This document shows, piece after piece, positions 1 through 7,669 of a stretch of 10,561 bases of DNA. The position numbers were made by a program, and so were the translations under genes. The DNA is from an uncultured Pirellulaceae bacterium (GTDB taxonomy: Bacteria > Planctomycetota > Planctomycetia > Pirellulales > Pirellulaceae). The notes beneath the pieces are model-generated. The model did not search any database. It saw only the letters and a program-made list of their open reading frames with translations, and had not been told where the DNA came from. Within the stretch, counting starts at the first letter, position 1, and the number at the start of each line of letters is the position of its first letter. The stretch spans positions 1 through 10,561 of the forward strand of contig CAMYKF010000619.1 in assembly GCA_947258905.1 (NCBI GenBank), read 5' to 3'.

Positions 1-1
1 T

Positions 2-940
2 CCCTGGGAGCACATGCACCTGACAATTTCAGCGGTCGATCGTGGCCGGGGCGACTGGCGTCGCTATAACGTGAATCGTCTGTTGTTCGCCATGACTTTT
101 CCGCTGATGGTGGTTGCAGCGTGGCTGGTCAATCTACCTGAATTGCTGAGTGTGCAGTGGCTGTGGGTGATGTGCGGGCTGTTTGTGGTGGCTCGCGTGC
201 TCGGGCTGCTGCCGACCCTGCGTGGCATGCACCTGTTTTCACCACAACGACGCCGCCAGCGGGTCCATCTGCGGGAATCCGGCCAGTCGCAATTGCCGGG
301 TCCGCGTTCACTGCTGAGGGAGGGCCGGCCGTATGCCTGGTCGATGTTTGTTTCCGAAGCGTTTGACCGCCTCGATATCTTCCTGATTCTGGCACTGGCA
401 ACCGTCACTGACTCGGGATTCTATTTTGTAGCCATACCCGCAGCCGCACTATTGATGATTGCCCCCAATGCTCTTGGCATGTTTACGTTCAATGCCGGCG
501 CTAACCAAAAATCCAGGGTTACGCGGAACAAGGCGATCAAGGTCATGTTGCTGACGGCCGCGTTTCAGGCGGTTTCCACATTCTTGCTGTATCTCGTCAT
601 CGACGACCTGATCATCCTGTTCTACTCGGCGGCATTCGCAGCTGCGATTCCATTCGCCATGTGGTTGTTGCCGGCGGCTGCGATGAGGGGATTCACTCAG
701 GCAGCTGATGGCTTCCTGAAAGGCCGCGGCCGACCCATGGTCGGAGTCGTGGCGCGATTGATCGGCATCGCCGTGATGCCGGCTTTCGTCCTGCTGACTT
801 ACGGGCAATACGGGTTGTTGAGCATCCCGATGGCTGCGTGTGCGGGACAAGCTGTGGCCATGATCATTGTCGTCGCCGGCATATTGCTGGACGTCAACGA
901 AGACTCACAGGCCAGCGAAACGGGAGGATTGGCGACATGA
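2..940 (+). CDS. Wzx/MATE-like polysaccharide flippase, C-terminal part (5' end outside window)
   Basis: Integral inner-membrane protein likely to flip a lipid-linked oligosaccharide from the cytoplasmic to the periplasmic face. The frame is open from the first bases of the window, before the first visible ATG at 14, so the gene almost certainly starts upstream; about 312 residues are visible against some 400-500 for full-length family members. Counting from that ATG, hydrophobic segments lie near residues 24-43, 48-68, 118-150, 175-200, 205-225 and 240-290. The stretch around 110-160 (an FDRLDIF motif, then DSGFY and a run ending NALGMF) matches the conserved core of Wzx/polysaccharide-biosynthesis flippases. 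The stop overlaps the start of the GT4 gene (ATGA), so the two are probably translated together. The family is seen by pattern; the substrate is unknown. A general MATE or lipid II flippase is less likely given the glycosyltransferase neighbours. Confidence 0.8.
   Translation, partial: PWEHMHLTISAVDRGRGDWRRYNVNRLLFAMTFPLMVVAAWLVNLPELLSVQWLWVMCGLFVVARVLGLLPTLRGMHLFSPQRRRQRVHLRESGQSQLPGPRSLLREGRPYAWSMFVSEAFDRLDIFLILALATVTDSGFYFVAIPAAALLMIAPNALGMFTFNAGANQKSRVTRNKAIKVMLLTAAFQAVSTFLLYLVIDDLIILFYSAAFAAAIPFAMWLLPAAAMRGFTQAADGFLKGRGRPMVGVVARLIGIAVMPAFVLLTYGQYGLLSIPMAACAGQAVAMIIVVAGILLDVNEDSQASETGGLAT
922..928 (+). promoter_or_regulatory. Shine-Dalgarno site for the GT4 gene
   Basis: GGGAGGA lies 8 bases before the ATG at 937, inside the end of the flippase gene. 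It decides the start: the frame stays open upstream to an ATG-less candidate near 838, but that would overlap the flippase gene by about 100 bases and has no comparable site. Confidence 0.65.
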
Positions 941-2136
941 TCCAGCCCGTAATCCGCCAGCCACTGACCAGCGCTGCCTTGCCATCGATTACCGACGCGC
1001 ATGTGGTCGTAATTACGAATTACCTGACGCCCCATCACTGGAAGCAAATGCAGGCTGCAAGGCAACGTGTCAGCCGGCTTTCCGTGTTGGTGTCGACCGA
1101 GATGGAACCCAATCGCAGCTGGACACCGGATTGGGGCACGCTGGATGTGCAGGTGCAAAAGAATCTCATGCTGACGCGCAAGTGGCGACATCAGGCCGGA
1201 TTTGAGGAAGACAACTATATCCATATTCCGTGGGACACGATCAAGCTCCTGCGTCGTCTAAAACCGGACGTGATCATTTCCTATGAAATGGGTATGCGCA
1301 CTTTGTTCAGTTCCATGTATCGCGCGACCCACAAGGACTGTCGCCTGGTCATGGTGGCTAACGTGTCGGAACACACCGAGAATGGCCGCGGCCGGTTACG
1401 GCCGTTGCTGCGCAGGTATCTGAAGAAGCATGTCGACCTGATCACCTATAACGGGCCCAGCTGCCAACGTTACCTGCTGGACCGGGGTTACGCAGAAGAG
1501 TCACTGGTATATTTCCCGTATCAGCATGATCCAGCCAAGGTATATCAAGGCGAGCACACGTTCCCCGAACTGCCGCGACGCCTGTTTTTCTGCGGCAGTT
1601 TGTCCGAGCGCAAGGGCATTGTGCGATTCTGCAATGCCCTGGCAACCTGGTGCCGCGACAATCCGGGTCGGCAGATTGAACTGGTTATGGGCGGTGACGG
1701 ACCATTGCGACTGGTCATCGAAACGATGACGAAAAAAGCGATACCGGATAACCTGGCCCTGGACCTGCTCGGCTCGATCGACAGCGACTCAATTCGCGAA
1801 TGCTACGGCTCGTGCGACCTGACGGTCTTCCCCACTTTCGCCGACGAATGGGGCATGGTCGTTAACGAGTCTCTGGGCTCTGGTTTGCCGATCCTGTCCA
1901 GTTGCCGGGCCCAGGCGACCGAGTCGCTGGTCCGCGATGGCCGCAATGGCTGGGTGTTTGACCCGGTGGACGAGCAATCATTGCGCAGCGGACTGGACCG
2001 CGCCTTGAACACTCCCGGCAGTGAACTGCAACGCATGAGCCAGGCTGCTCGTGCATCAGTGCGACACCTGACCCCTGAATACAACGCTGAACTGTTCCAG
2101 CAATTGGTTCAGCAAGCCCTCCTTCTCAAACGTTGA
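937..2136 (+). CDS. GT4-family glycosyltransferase
   Basis: Retaining GT-B glycosyltransferase of 399 residues, expected to transfer a sugar from a nucleotide-sugar donor to a growing glycan at the cytoplasmic face of the membrane. The N-terminal half has a Rossmann-like start (AHVVVITNYLTPHH, about 21-34). The C-terminal half carries the GT4 signature pieces: CGSLSERKG (219-227), GGDGPL (252-257), LLGSID (277-282) and DEWGMVVNESLGSGLPI (303-319). The last is the E-x7-E donor-binding motif with Asp replacing the first Glu, a variant seen in some GT4 enzymes. No signal peptide or membrane helix is visible. The chosen ATG overlaps the flippase stop and has a good ribosome site. Donor and acceptor cannot be read from the sequence; context indicates surface glycan or glycolipid assembly. 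Confidence 0.85.
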   Translation: MIQPVIRQPLTSAALPSITDAHVVVITNYLTPHHWKQMQAARQRVSRLSVLVSTEMEPNRSWTPDWGTLDVQVQKNLMLTRKWRHQAGFEEDNYIHIPWDTIKLLRRLKPDVIISYEMGMRTLFSSMYRATHKDCRLVMVANVSEHTENGRGRLRPLLRRYLKKHVDLITYNGPSCQRYLLDRGYAEESLVYFPYQHDPAKVYQGEHTFPELPRRLFFCGSLSERKGIVRFCNALATWCRDNPGRQIELVMGGDGPLRLVIETMTKKAIPDNLALDLLGSIDSDSIRECYGSCDLTVFPTFADEWGMVVNESLGSGLPILSSCRAQATESLVRDGRNGWVFDPVDEQSLRSGLDRALNTPGSELQRMSQAARASVRHLTPEYNAELFQQLVQQALLLKR

Positions 2137-2160
2137 TTCCCCCGCCTTTGAAAGTAAATC

Positions 2161-2970
2161 ATGATGAATACGATTACTCACACCAGCAAGACGCTCGAAC
2201 AACGCGAAGCTCCGGAATTCGACGTCTCTCAATGTAAAACATGGATCATGTTGCCGGCTTACAACGAGGAAGTCGGCTTGCCGGTTTTACTGGAAAAAAT
2301 CCACCGGGTGATGGACGACCGCCCCGGCGAATATGAAGTGGTCGTCGTGGACGATGCCAGTGAAGATGACACTCCCCGTGTTGCCTGTCAGGCGTCCTTT
2401 TCCATGCCGGTGCGGCTGGTGCAACACGCCGAAAACCAGGGACTGGCCGGCGCCTTGCGAACCGGATTTAACACCGTCCTCGAACTGGCACAGCCGGGCG
2501 ATGTTCTGGTCACGCTGGACGCCGACGATACCCAGCAGCCGGGCACCATCGAGCGCATGCTGTTGATGATCAGCGAAGGTTATGATGTCGTCATTGCTTC
2601 GCGATACCAGCCGGGCTCGCGAACGATCGGTGTACCGGCCAATCGCCGTCTGATGACGTGGTTTGCGCGCCAGCTGTTCCGCACGATCATGCCGATCCCT
2701 GGCGTCCGCGACTACACATGCGGGTTCCGGGCCTATCGTGTGGATGCCTTGCGAGAATCCGCGGATTACTACGGCAACGACTTTGTCAGCGAACAGGGCT
2801 TCTCGGCGATGGTCGACGTTTTGCTGAAAATGCGACGGTTTGATTACGTGATAGGCGAGGTACCCATGTTGCTGCGTTATGACATGAAACATGGCCCCAG
2901 CAAAATGCAGGTGAGCAAGACCGCTTCGCAAACCATCAAGTTGTTGCTTAGACGCAGATTCCAGAAGTAA
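2161..2970 (+). CDS. GT2-family glycosyltransferase (polyprenyl-phosphate sugar synthase type)
   Basis: GT-A fold glycosyltransferase of 269 residues resembling dolichyl/polyprenyl-phosphate mannose or glucose synthases. Motifs: LPAYNEE (31-37), VVVDDASEDDT (61-71), the metal-binding DAD with following residues DADDTQQPG (120-128), SRY (147-149), and DYTCGFRAYR (184-193), the last typical of the DPM1-like branch. There is no C-terminal membrane-helix pair, so it is of the soluble or peripherally bound type; the basic tail (RRRFQK) could help membrane association. The start is one of two adjacent ATG codons (2161 or 2164), with only a weak GAAAG before them. It follows the GT4 gene by 24 bp and is probably co-transcribed. 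A role in charging undecaprenyl phosphate with a sugar would fit, but it could instead add a sugar directly to the glycan. Confidence 0.85.
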   Translation: MMNTITHTSKTLEQREAPEFDVSQCKTWIMLPAYNEEVGLPVLLEKIHRVMDDRPGEYEVVVVDDASEDDTPRVACQASFSMPVRLVQHAENQGLAGALRTGFNTVLELAQPGDVLVTLDADDTQQPGTIERMLLMISEGYDVVIASRYQPGSRTIGVPANRRLMTWFARQLFRTIMPIPGVRDYTCGFRAYRVDALRESADYYGNDFVSEQGFSAMVDVLLKMRRFDYVIGEVPMLLRYDMKHGPSKMQVSKTASQTIKLLLRRRFQK

Positions 2971-2996
2971 TTGCCCATCCAGAAGTAACCGCCCAC
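2961..2996 (+). repeat. Imperfect 18-bp tandem duplication across the GT2 stop codon
   Basis: Two consecutive 18-bp units (2961-2978 and 2979-2996) both begin CCAGAAGTAA and continue NNGCCCA. The first unit encodes the last codons and stop of the GT2 gene. Because the period is a multiple of three, the second copy places another TAA in the same frame at 2986-2988. Confidence 0.75.
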
Positions 2997-3016
2997 CAAC
3001 ACCACGGACCGGTCCC

Positions 3017-3038
3017 TTCCAATCACCTTCCGATCACC
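3017..3038 (+). repeat. 11-bp tandem duplication in a short intergenic gap
   Basis: TTCCAATCACC is followed at once by TTCCGATCACC (one mismatch). It lies in the 93-bp gap between the GT2 and FAD-oxidoreductase genes. No promoter or terminator hairpin is evident in that gap. Confidence 0.6.
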
Positions 3039-3063
3039 ATCCCATCCAACACGAAGTCCATCC

Positions 3064-4422
3064 ATGATTGTCAAAAACCATCCGGGCCAGCGCTGGGCCA
3101 TTGTCGGCGGCGGCATGCTGGGCCTGACACTTGCCCATCGCATGTCGCAACAAGGACACGACGTCACACTGATCGAGGCTGCTCCCCGGCTCGGCGGACT
3201 GGCGTCGGTGTGGCAACTGGGCGACGTCACATGGGACAAACACTACCACGTGATCCTGTTGTCCGATTCCCGCCTGCGAAATTTGCTGGAGGAAATCGAC
3301 CTGGACGACCAGCTGAACTGGGTTGAGACGAAAACCGGGTTCTATACGAACGGCCAGTTGTATTCGATGTCGGACACCCGGGAATTTTTGGGATTTCCGC
3401 CGCTCAAACTGATCGAGAAACTACGGCTCGGTGGCACCATTTTCTATGCTTCGAAGATTCGCAACTGGAAGCGGCTGGAAAAGATGCCGGTTGCCGACTG
3501 GTTGCGACGCTGGTCGGGCAAGGGCACTTTCGAAAAGATCTGGCTGCCGCTGTTACGCGCCAAGCTGGGCGAGAATTACAGGAAAACATCCGCCGCGTTT
3601 ATCTGGACAACCATCGAGCGCATGTACAAGGCGCGTCGTACCGGCCTGAAAAAGGAGATGTTCGGGTACGTCAATGGCGGGTATCGCACCATCATCAACC
3701 GTCTGGCAGAGAAACTGGAAGAACAAAACGCAACCGTGCTGACGAATCATGCGATTCGCCAGGTGCGTCGCAGCGACACGGGCACGCTGGAGATTTCATT
3801 TGCCGACCAGCCTGCCCGACAATTCGACCGCGTCATCATGACGACGCCATCCAGTGTTATTGGCAAGAGCTGCCCGGAGTTGAGCCAGCATGAACTGGAT
3901 TGCCTGACCAACACCAGTTATCTGGGAATCGTCAATGCCTCGCTGTTGCTCAAAAAGGGACTGTCTCCGTACTACGTTACGAACATTACCGACACGTGGG
4001 TGCCGATGACAGCGATCATTGAAATGTCGAACATTGTGGATAGCGCCCAGACGGGTGGCAAATCGCTGGTTTACCTGCCCAAATACGTGCCGGCTGATCA
4101 CACATTGTTCAATCGCAGCGACGACGACATCAAGGAAGAGTTCCTGCGCGCCCTGGAAAGGATGCATCCGGAATTCTCGCGGGACGATGTCGAAGCGTTT
4201 CAGATTGCCCGTGCCCGCAACGTCATGGCCATTCCCACGTTGCGGTATTCCGAATCCCTGCCGCCCCAGACGACTTCGGTGCCCGGACTGTATGTCGTCA
4301 ATTCGGCCTACATCGGCAAAGGCAATCTGAACGTCAATGAAACCATTTCGATCGCCGAGGAAGCGCTCGCTGGTTGCTTGAAGAAAGAGTTGGCCGCAGA
4401 TTTTGAGTTGATCAGCGCCTGA
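3064..4422 (+). CDS. FAD-dependent oxidoreductase, protoporphyrinogen-oxidase/UGM-like superfamily
   Basis: Flavoprotein of 452 residues. The N-terminal dinucleotide-binding fold is clear: WAIVGGGMLG (11-20) contains GxGxxG, an acidic residue ends the second strand (LIEAA, E38), and RLGGLAS (42-48) is the usual second glycine motif. The start at 3064 puts this fold at the expected distance from the N-terminus, although no good ribosome site precedes it. The C-terminal FAD-closing motif is unusual: PGLYVVNSAYIGKGNLNVNE (407-426) lacks the common AGD triad, as in some COG1232-type amine-oxidase-like proteins found in glycan clusters. It follows two glycosyltransferases on the same strand, so a role in oxidising or isomerising a sugar or polyprenyl-linked precursor is inferred. 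A true heme-pathway protoporphyrinogen oxidase is less likely because no heme genes are nearby. No signal peptide is visible, so it is cytoplasmic. Confidence 0.8.
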   Translation: MIVKNHPGQRWAIVGGGMLGLTLAHRMSQQGHDVTLIEAAPRLGGLASVWQLGDVTWDKHYHVILLSDSRLRNLLEEIDLDDQLNWVETKTGFYTNGQLYSMSDTREFLGFPPLKLIEKLRLGGTIFYASKIRNWKRLEKMPVADWLRRWSGKGTFEKIWLPLLRAKLGENYRKTSAAFIWTTIERMYKARRTGLKKEMFGYVNGGYRTIINRLAEKLEEQNATVLTNHAIRQVRRSDTGTLEISFADQPARQFDRVIMTTPSSVIGKSCPELSQHELDCLTNTSYLGIVNASLLLKKGLSPYYVTNITDTWVPMTAIIEMSNIVDSAQTGGKSLVYLPKYVPADHTLFNRSDDDIKEEFLRALERMHPEFSRDDVEAFQIARARNVMAIPTLRYSESLPPQTTSVPGLYVVNSAYIGKGNLNVNETISIAEEALAGCLKKELAADFELISA

Positions 4423-4436
4423 ATTACCTGCTCGAA

Positions 4437-4456
4437 TCGGTTCAGCTTCGGTTCAG
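4437..4456. repeat. 9-bp direct repeat across the HAD gene stop codon
   Basis: TCGGTTCAG occurs at 4437-4445 and 4448-4456 (period 11). The left copy contains the stop codon of the minus-strand HAD gene (4442-4444). The repeat extends into the 19-bp gap to the convergent oxidoreductase gene. No hairpin terminator is visible in this gap. Confidence 0.6.
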
Positions 4457-5125
4457 TATTGGCTGCCACGCCGACTCGGCTCCGGTCAGGTCCTGCATTA
4501 CCAGATCAGGCCGGTGATTTCGCAAGCTGTCCAGATCTGCATTGCCGGTAGCCACGGCAATCACATTGGCGCCAATCGCACGGGCACAGGCAATGTCGTG
4601 GATCGTATCGCCGACGACCCAGACGTGATCTGGCTGGACGGACGCAGGCTGATAACGCTGGCGGCAGGCGTGCAGCGCCTCACGTGCAACATCGTTGCGA
4701 TCGAAGTGGAATTCTCCGTACCCGCCAAACTCGAAATAACTGTCCAGTCCGTAGGCCCGAAGCTTGATTTGGGCCGCCCTTCCCGAGTTGCCGGTCAATA
4801 TTCCCAGCCTCACATTGTCCGTGCCCGCCAGGTGTTCCAGGACCTCCACCACACCCGGCATCAGGAATCCCTGGCAATCGGCAATGCATTCGGCCAGTGA
4901 TTCGTGGTACAGGTTCTTGAATCGATCAAACGCGTCATCCGTCAGCGGCAAATCGTGCGAAGCGAACAGGTCACGAATGATGCTGCGATCGGTTCGACCG
5001 TGAACCTCAATGCGATTCAGTTCATCCAGTCCATACATTTCCCGCATGGCGCGAATCATGGCTACTCGCCCGGCACCTCCGCTCAATAGTAACGTGCCAT
5101 CGATGTCAAAGAAAAAGTAGCGCAT
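4442..5125 (-). CDS. HAD-superfamily phosphatase (phosphoglycolate-phosphatase-like)
   Basis: Haloacid-dehalogenase phosphohydrolase of 227 residues. All four HAD motifs are present: DIDGT with the nucleophile D7 and acid/base D9 (7-11), the motif II threonine in ILTGN (T111), the motif III lysine in QIKLRAYGL (K121), and motif IV VGDTIHD (171-177). The segment between motifs I and II, containing GRTDRSI (43-49), forms a helical C1 cap as in subfamily I enzymes of the Gph/PGMB type. GGAG lies 8 bases before the ATG. The gene begins 3 bp after the IMPase stop, so the two are probably co-transcribed and translationally linked. The substrate is open: phosphoglycolate, a sugar phosphate and a nucleotide are all possible. 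The name reflects family resemblance only. Confidence 0.85.
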   Translation of the reverse strand: MRYFFFDIDGTLLLSGGAGRVAMIRAMREMYGLDELNRIEVHGRTDRSIIRDLFASHDLPLTDDAFDRFKNLYHESLAECIADCQGFLMPGVVEVLEHLAGTDNVRLGILTGNSGRAAQIKLRAYGLDSYFEFGGYGEFHFDRNDVAREALHACRQRYQPASVQPDHVWVVGDTIHDIACARAIGANVIAVATGNADLDSLRNHRPDLVMQDLTGAESAWQPILNRS

Positions 5126-5128
5126 CGA

Positions 5129-5935
5129 TCAGGCTCCGTGTACCAGCGTTTCAAAATGCGGCTTGATGTTTTGCAACAACGCAGCATGCAAGTCCGGACA
5201 GCTGGCAAGGATGCTGGAATTTCCCGAAGACATCAGATGGCCCGTGCAGTCCGTGACGACGCCACCGGCCTCTTCCACGAACAGTTTGCCAGCGGCGTAA
5301 TCCCAGGGAGCCAGTTCAAACTCGAAATAGCCGCCAAGCCGCCCGGTGCCGGTCATGCACAGATCCAGTGAAGCGGTACCCATGCGACGAATGCCGTGAA
5401 TGTTGTGCCCGAACAGACTTTCGATGGCCCGCAACGTCGCTCGCATCTGTCCCTCGCGGTCGTAGTAAAAGCCGACGGCGATCAGCGCCTCGTTGAGTCG
5501 CTGGAAATTCCGGGTCTGGCAAGCCACGCCGTTATGAAACGCCCCTCGACCCTTGCCGGCAACAAACCACTCGTCGGAAAGGGGCCGGTAAACGACTCCC
5601 AGTTTCGTTTCGCCCTGTTCGGCCCACGCAATGGAGATCGCGAAATGCTCGATCCCGTGACAAAAATTGTTCGTTCCATCCAGCGGATCGACCGTCCACA
5701 GGTATTCCGCGTCGAGTGCGGCGGTGGCCGATTCCTCGCCGAGGATTTCGTGGCCGGGAAAGGCGGACCGAATCGTCTCCACGATTACCTTTTCCGACTG
5801 CAAGTCGGCTTCGGATACCAGATTGTATTCCGACTTGAACTGGATCTGGTTTTGCTGCCGAAAATACTTCAGCAGGACACTGGCCGCGTTTCGCGCGGCG
5901 TTCATGGCGACTTCCAGCTCCGGTTGTTCAAACAT
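5129..5935 (-). CDS. Inositol-monophosphatase-family phosphatase
   Basis: Mg2+-dependent, Li+-sensitive-type phosphatase of 268 residues, the normal length for the IMPase/SuhB/HisN/CysQ superfamily. The metal site is complete: GEES (66-69), WTVDPLDGTNNFCHG (80-94) and WDYAAG (211-216). RRMGTASLDLC (183-193) matches the conserved segment preceding the second metal motif. Likely substrates are myo-inositol phosphate, another sugar or polyol phosphate, or histidinol phosphate; sequence reading alone cannot choose. An in-frame TGA three codons before ATG 5935 limits the start to this ATG or to Met11 (5905), which has GGAAG before it. It is first of a two-gene unit with the HAD phosphatase, and a terminator just upstream (6008-6033) separates it from the AAA+ gene. 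It must therefore have its own promoter in the roughly 70 bases between, or depend on read-through. Confidence 0.88.
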   Translation of the reverse strand: MFEQPELEVAMNAARNAASVLLKYFRQQNQIQFKSEYNLVSEADLQSEKVIVETIRSAFPGHEILGEESATAALDAEYLWTVDPLDGTNNFCHGIEHFAISIAWAEQGETKLGVVYRPLSDEWFVAGKGRGAFHNGVACQTRNFQRLNEALIAVGFYYDREGQMRATLRAIESLFGHNIHGIRRMGTASLDLCMTGTGRLGGYFEFELAPWDYAAGKLFVEEAGGVVTDCTGHLMSSGNSSILASCPDLHAALLQNIKPHFETLVHGA

Positions 5936-6007
5936 GCCTGCTCAATCCACTGATCGACTTTCGGGTCACTGTAACCGAAGGCCATGATCTGGTGAACGGC
6001 AGCGCAT

Positions 6008-6033
6008 AAAAAAACCCGCTTGAGAAGCGGGTT
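6008..6033 (-). terminator. Rho-independent terminator of the AAA+ ATPase gene
   Basis: A perfect 9-bp stem (AACCCGCTT at 6013-6021 with AAGCGGGTT at 6025-6033) closes a 3-base loop. On the minus strand it is followed by a run of seven T residues (complement of A6008-6014). It lies 24 bp after the stop codon of the AAA+ gene and before the IMPase start. The T-run is only on the minus-strand side, so it acts leftward. Confidence 0.9.
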
Positions 6034-6057
6034 GCGGGAACGCGATGTGCCTGGGTG

Positions 6058-7587
6058 TTACATCACGGAGAAGTAACAGTCCGCGGCAAAGTCCATCGAT
6101 TCCTGGGACATCACCAGCGGCAGTTTGTTGTAATTGCAGTAGTTGCGAATCTGCAACAACAGGTCACGCGGCTGACAGTTGCGGAACGGTCGATTGACCG
6201 GCTCGTAATGCGTCTTGATCAGATATTCCACGGCCGCCGGATCATAGGGAATGTCAATGATCTTGGCCATGATCCCAAACAGCTTGACGAAGTTCTCGCG
6301 GCTGGGATCCTCCACCTCGATCTTGTAGGGAATCCTCCGCATAAACGCGTCGTCCACGAGATCGCGTGGCTCAAGGTTCGTGGAAAAGATAACCAGCTGG
6401 TCGAAGGGCACCTGAATCTTTTTGCCGCTGGTCAGGTTCAGGTAATCGTAGCGCTTTTCCAGCGGCACGATCCAGCGGTTGAGCAACTCGTCGACCCGCA
6501 TCTTTTGACGGCCGAAGTCATCGATAACGAGAATGCCGCAATTGCTTTTCAGCTGCATCGGTGCTTCGCTGATGCCACTGTCGGAGTTGTAGGTGATTTC
6601 CAGGTGATCCATGGTCAATTCACCACCGACCACAATCGTGGGACGCTTGATACGTACCCAGCGTTCGTCGATATCGTGGGCCTCGTTCATCAGCCCGTCC
6701 GATTCCTCCAGCGGCGCAGGCTCGTGGCACATGGGGTCAAACAGACGAATGATCTCGCCTTCGATTTGCATGGCGCGGGGGATCCAGATGTGGGGACCAA
6801 ACGATTTGGTAACGCGTTCGGCGATACTGGTTTTGCCGTTGCCAGGAAACCCGTATAGAAACATGCCGCGACCGGAACTGATGGCGGGGCCCAGTTTCTG
6901 GAGCATGCCTTCATCGATGAGCAAGTCGCTGAATGCTTCTTTCAGTTTGTCACGCGAAGGATAATGGCCTTCGATCGACTGCGCCTTGACGCTGCGACAG
7001 TAGTCCTGCAAGCACACGGGTGCGGCGCCAAAGTACGTACACAGGTTGGCGTAACCGCGAGCCCGCGCGTTGCCGATTTCCGTGAGACGACAAATGTAGT
7101 CATTCATGGCTGCCTGGCCGATGTAGGCAATCACCTGCTCGAGTTTGAGCTTGTTCAGAAACTTCTCGATCAGGATGTAGGGCAGTTTAATCTGCTCGGC
7201 GATCTTTCTTCCCGAAGCGTCTCCACGGGCCAGCAGGAACTTGAGAATCAGTTCCTCGACTTTGGATTCGCTGAGTTTGGCTTCTTGAAATGATCTGGGG
7301 CAGCGTGGCAAAAACCGGTCACCCTGTGGAGCCTCGGCGGCCTCGGGCTGTGGCGGCGCGGGTTTTTCGTTCCGCGCCCGCGGAGTTTGCTCCTGAATAA
7401 ACGCGTTCACTTCAGCTCGCGATGGCTGGGATGCCGGCGGTGCGGGTGCCGGGGTCGCAGGGTCCGGCGTGCCGCCATTGGTCATCGTATTGATACGCGC
7501 CAACAGCATGTCCAGTTTCTGATCCGGCTGAATGCTGTCGTCCGTCGGGGTGTTGCCTGGTGCTGGCTGGCTGGGGGCAGGTTCCAT
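6058..7587 (-). CDS. AAA+ ATPase with proline-rich N-terminus and long Walker A-B insert
   Basis: A 509-residue P-loop ATPase of unknown role. Residues 1-90 are rich in Pro, Ala and Gln and probably disordered. Residues 105-205 are helical and may include a winged helix (SESKVEELILKFLLA, GRKIAEQIKLP), then a GAAPVCLQDY segment that I recognise only as a recurring neighbour of such ATPase domains. The ATPase core has Walker A GFPGNGKTS (246-254), Walker B ILVIDDFG (352-359), sensor 1 FSTN (401-404), a possible arginine finger in FMRRI (415-419) and a sensor 2 candidate in CQPRDLL (471-477). About 100 residues separate Walker A from B, more than usual, leaving room for an insert around 285-345. 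The ATG at 7587 has AGGA six bases before it; a longer frame back to TTG 7698 runs through a promoter-like sequence and is rejected. It is monocistronic: own promoter, own terminator. Soluble; probably an oligomeric remodelling or regulatory ATPase. Confidence 0.8.
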   Translation of the reverse strand: MEPAPSQPAPGNTPTDDSIQPDQKLDMLLARINTMTNGGTPDPATPAPAPPASQPSRAEVNAFIQEQTPRARNEKPAPPQPEAAEAPQGDRFLPRCPRSFQEAKLSESKVEELILKFLLARGDASGRKIAEQIKLPYILIEKFLNKLKLEQVIAYIGQAAMNDYICRLTEIGNARARGYANLCTYFGAAPVCLQDYCRSVKAQSIEGHYPSRDKLKEAFSDLLIDEGMLQKLGPAISSGRGMFLYGFPGNGKTSIAERVTKSFGPHIWIPRAMQIEGEIIRLFDPMCHEPAPLEESDGLMNEAHDIDERWVRIKRPTIVVGGELTMDHLEITYNSDSGISEAPMQLKSNCGILVIDDFGRQKMRVDELLNRWIVPLEKRYDYLNLTSGKKIQVPFDQLVIFSTNLEPRDLVDDAFMRRIPYKIEVEDPSRENFVKLFGIMAKIIDIPYDPAAVEYLIKTHYEPVNRPFRNCQPRDLLLQIRNYCNYNKLPLVMSQESMDFAADCYFSVM

Positions 7588-7669
7588 CTTCGTTCCTGGA
7601 TCTGGCGGGAGAACTTTACGCTTTATCCATGCATCGGGACCGCAGGCGGACCGCATGGTATTCCTAAAA

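Noticed and set aside
2287..2931. Minus-strand open frame of 214 codons opposite the GT2 gene
   Set aside because: Antisense shadow; the plus strand encodes an intact GT2 enzyme with its DAD and CGFRAY motifs.
4423..4441. Possible bidirectional terminator between the convergent oxidoreductase and HAD genes
   Set aside because: Only 19 bp, with no inverted repeat and no T-run.
5396..5953. Plus-strand open frame of 185 codons opposite the IMPase gene
   Set aside because: Antisense to a clear IMPase with all metal motifs; no domain and no ribosome site.
6055..6858. Long open frame of 267 codons on the plus strand opposite the AAA+ gene
   Set aside because: It lies fully antisense to a gene with complete Walker A, Walker B and sensor motifs. 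Its translation shows no recognisable domain, and such antisense openness is common at this GC content.
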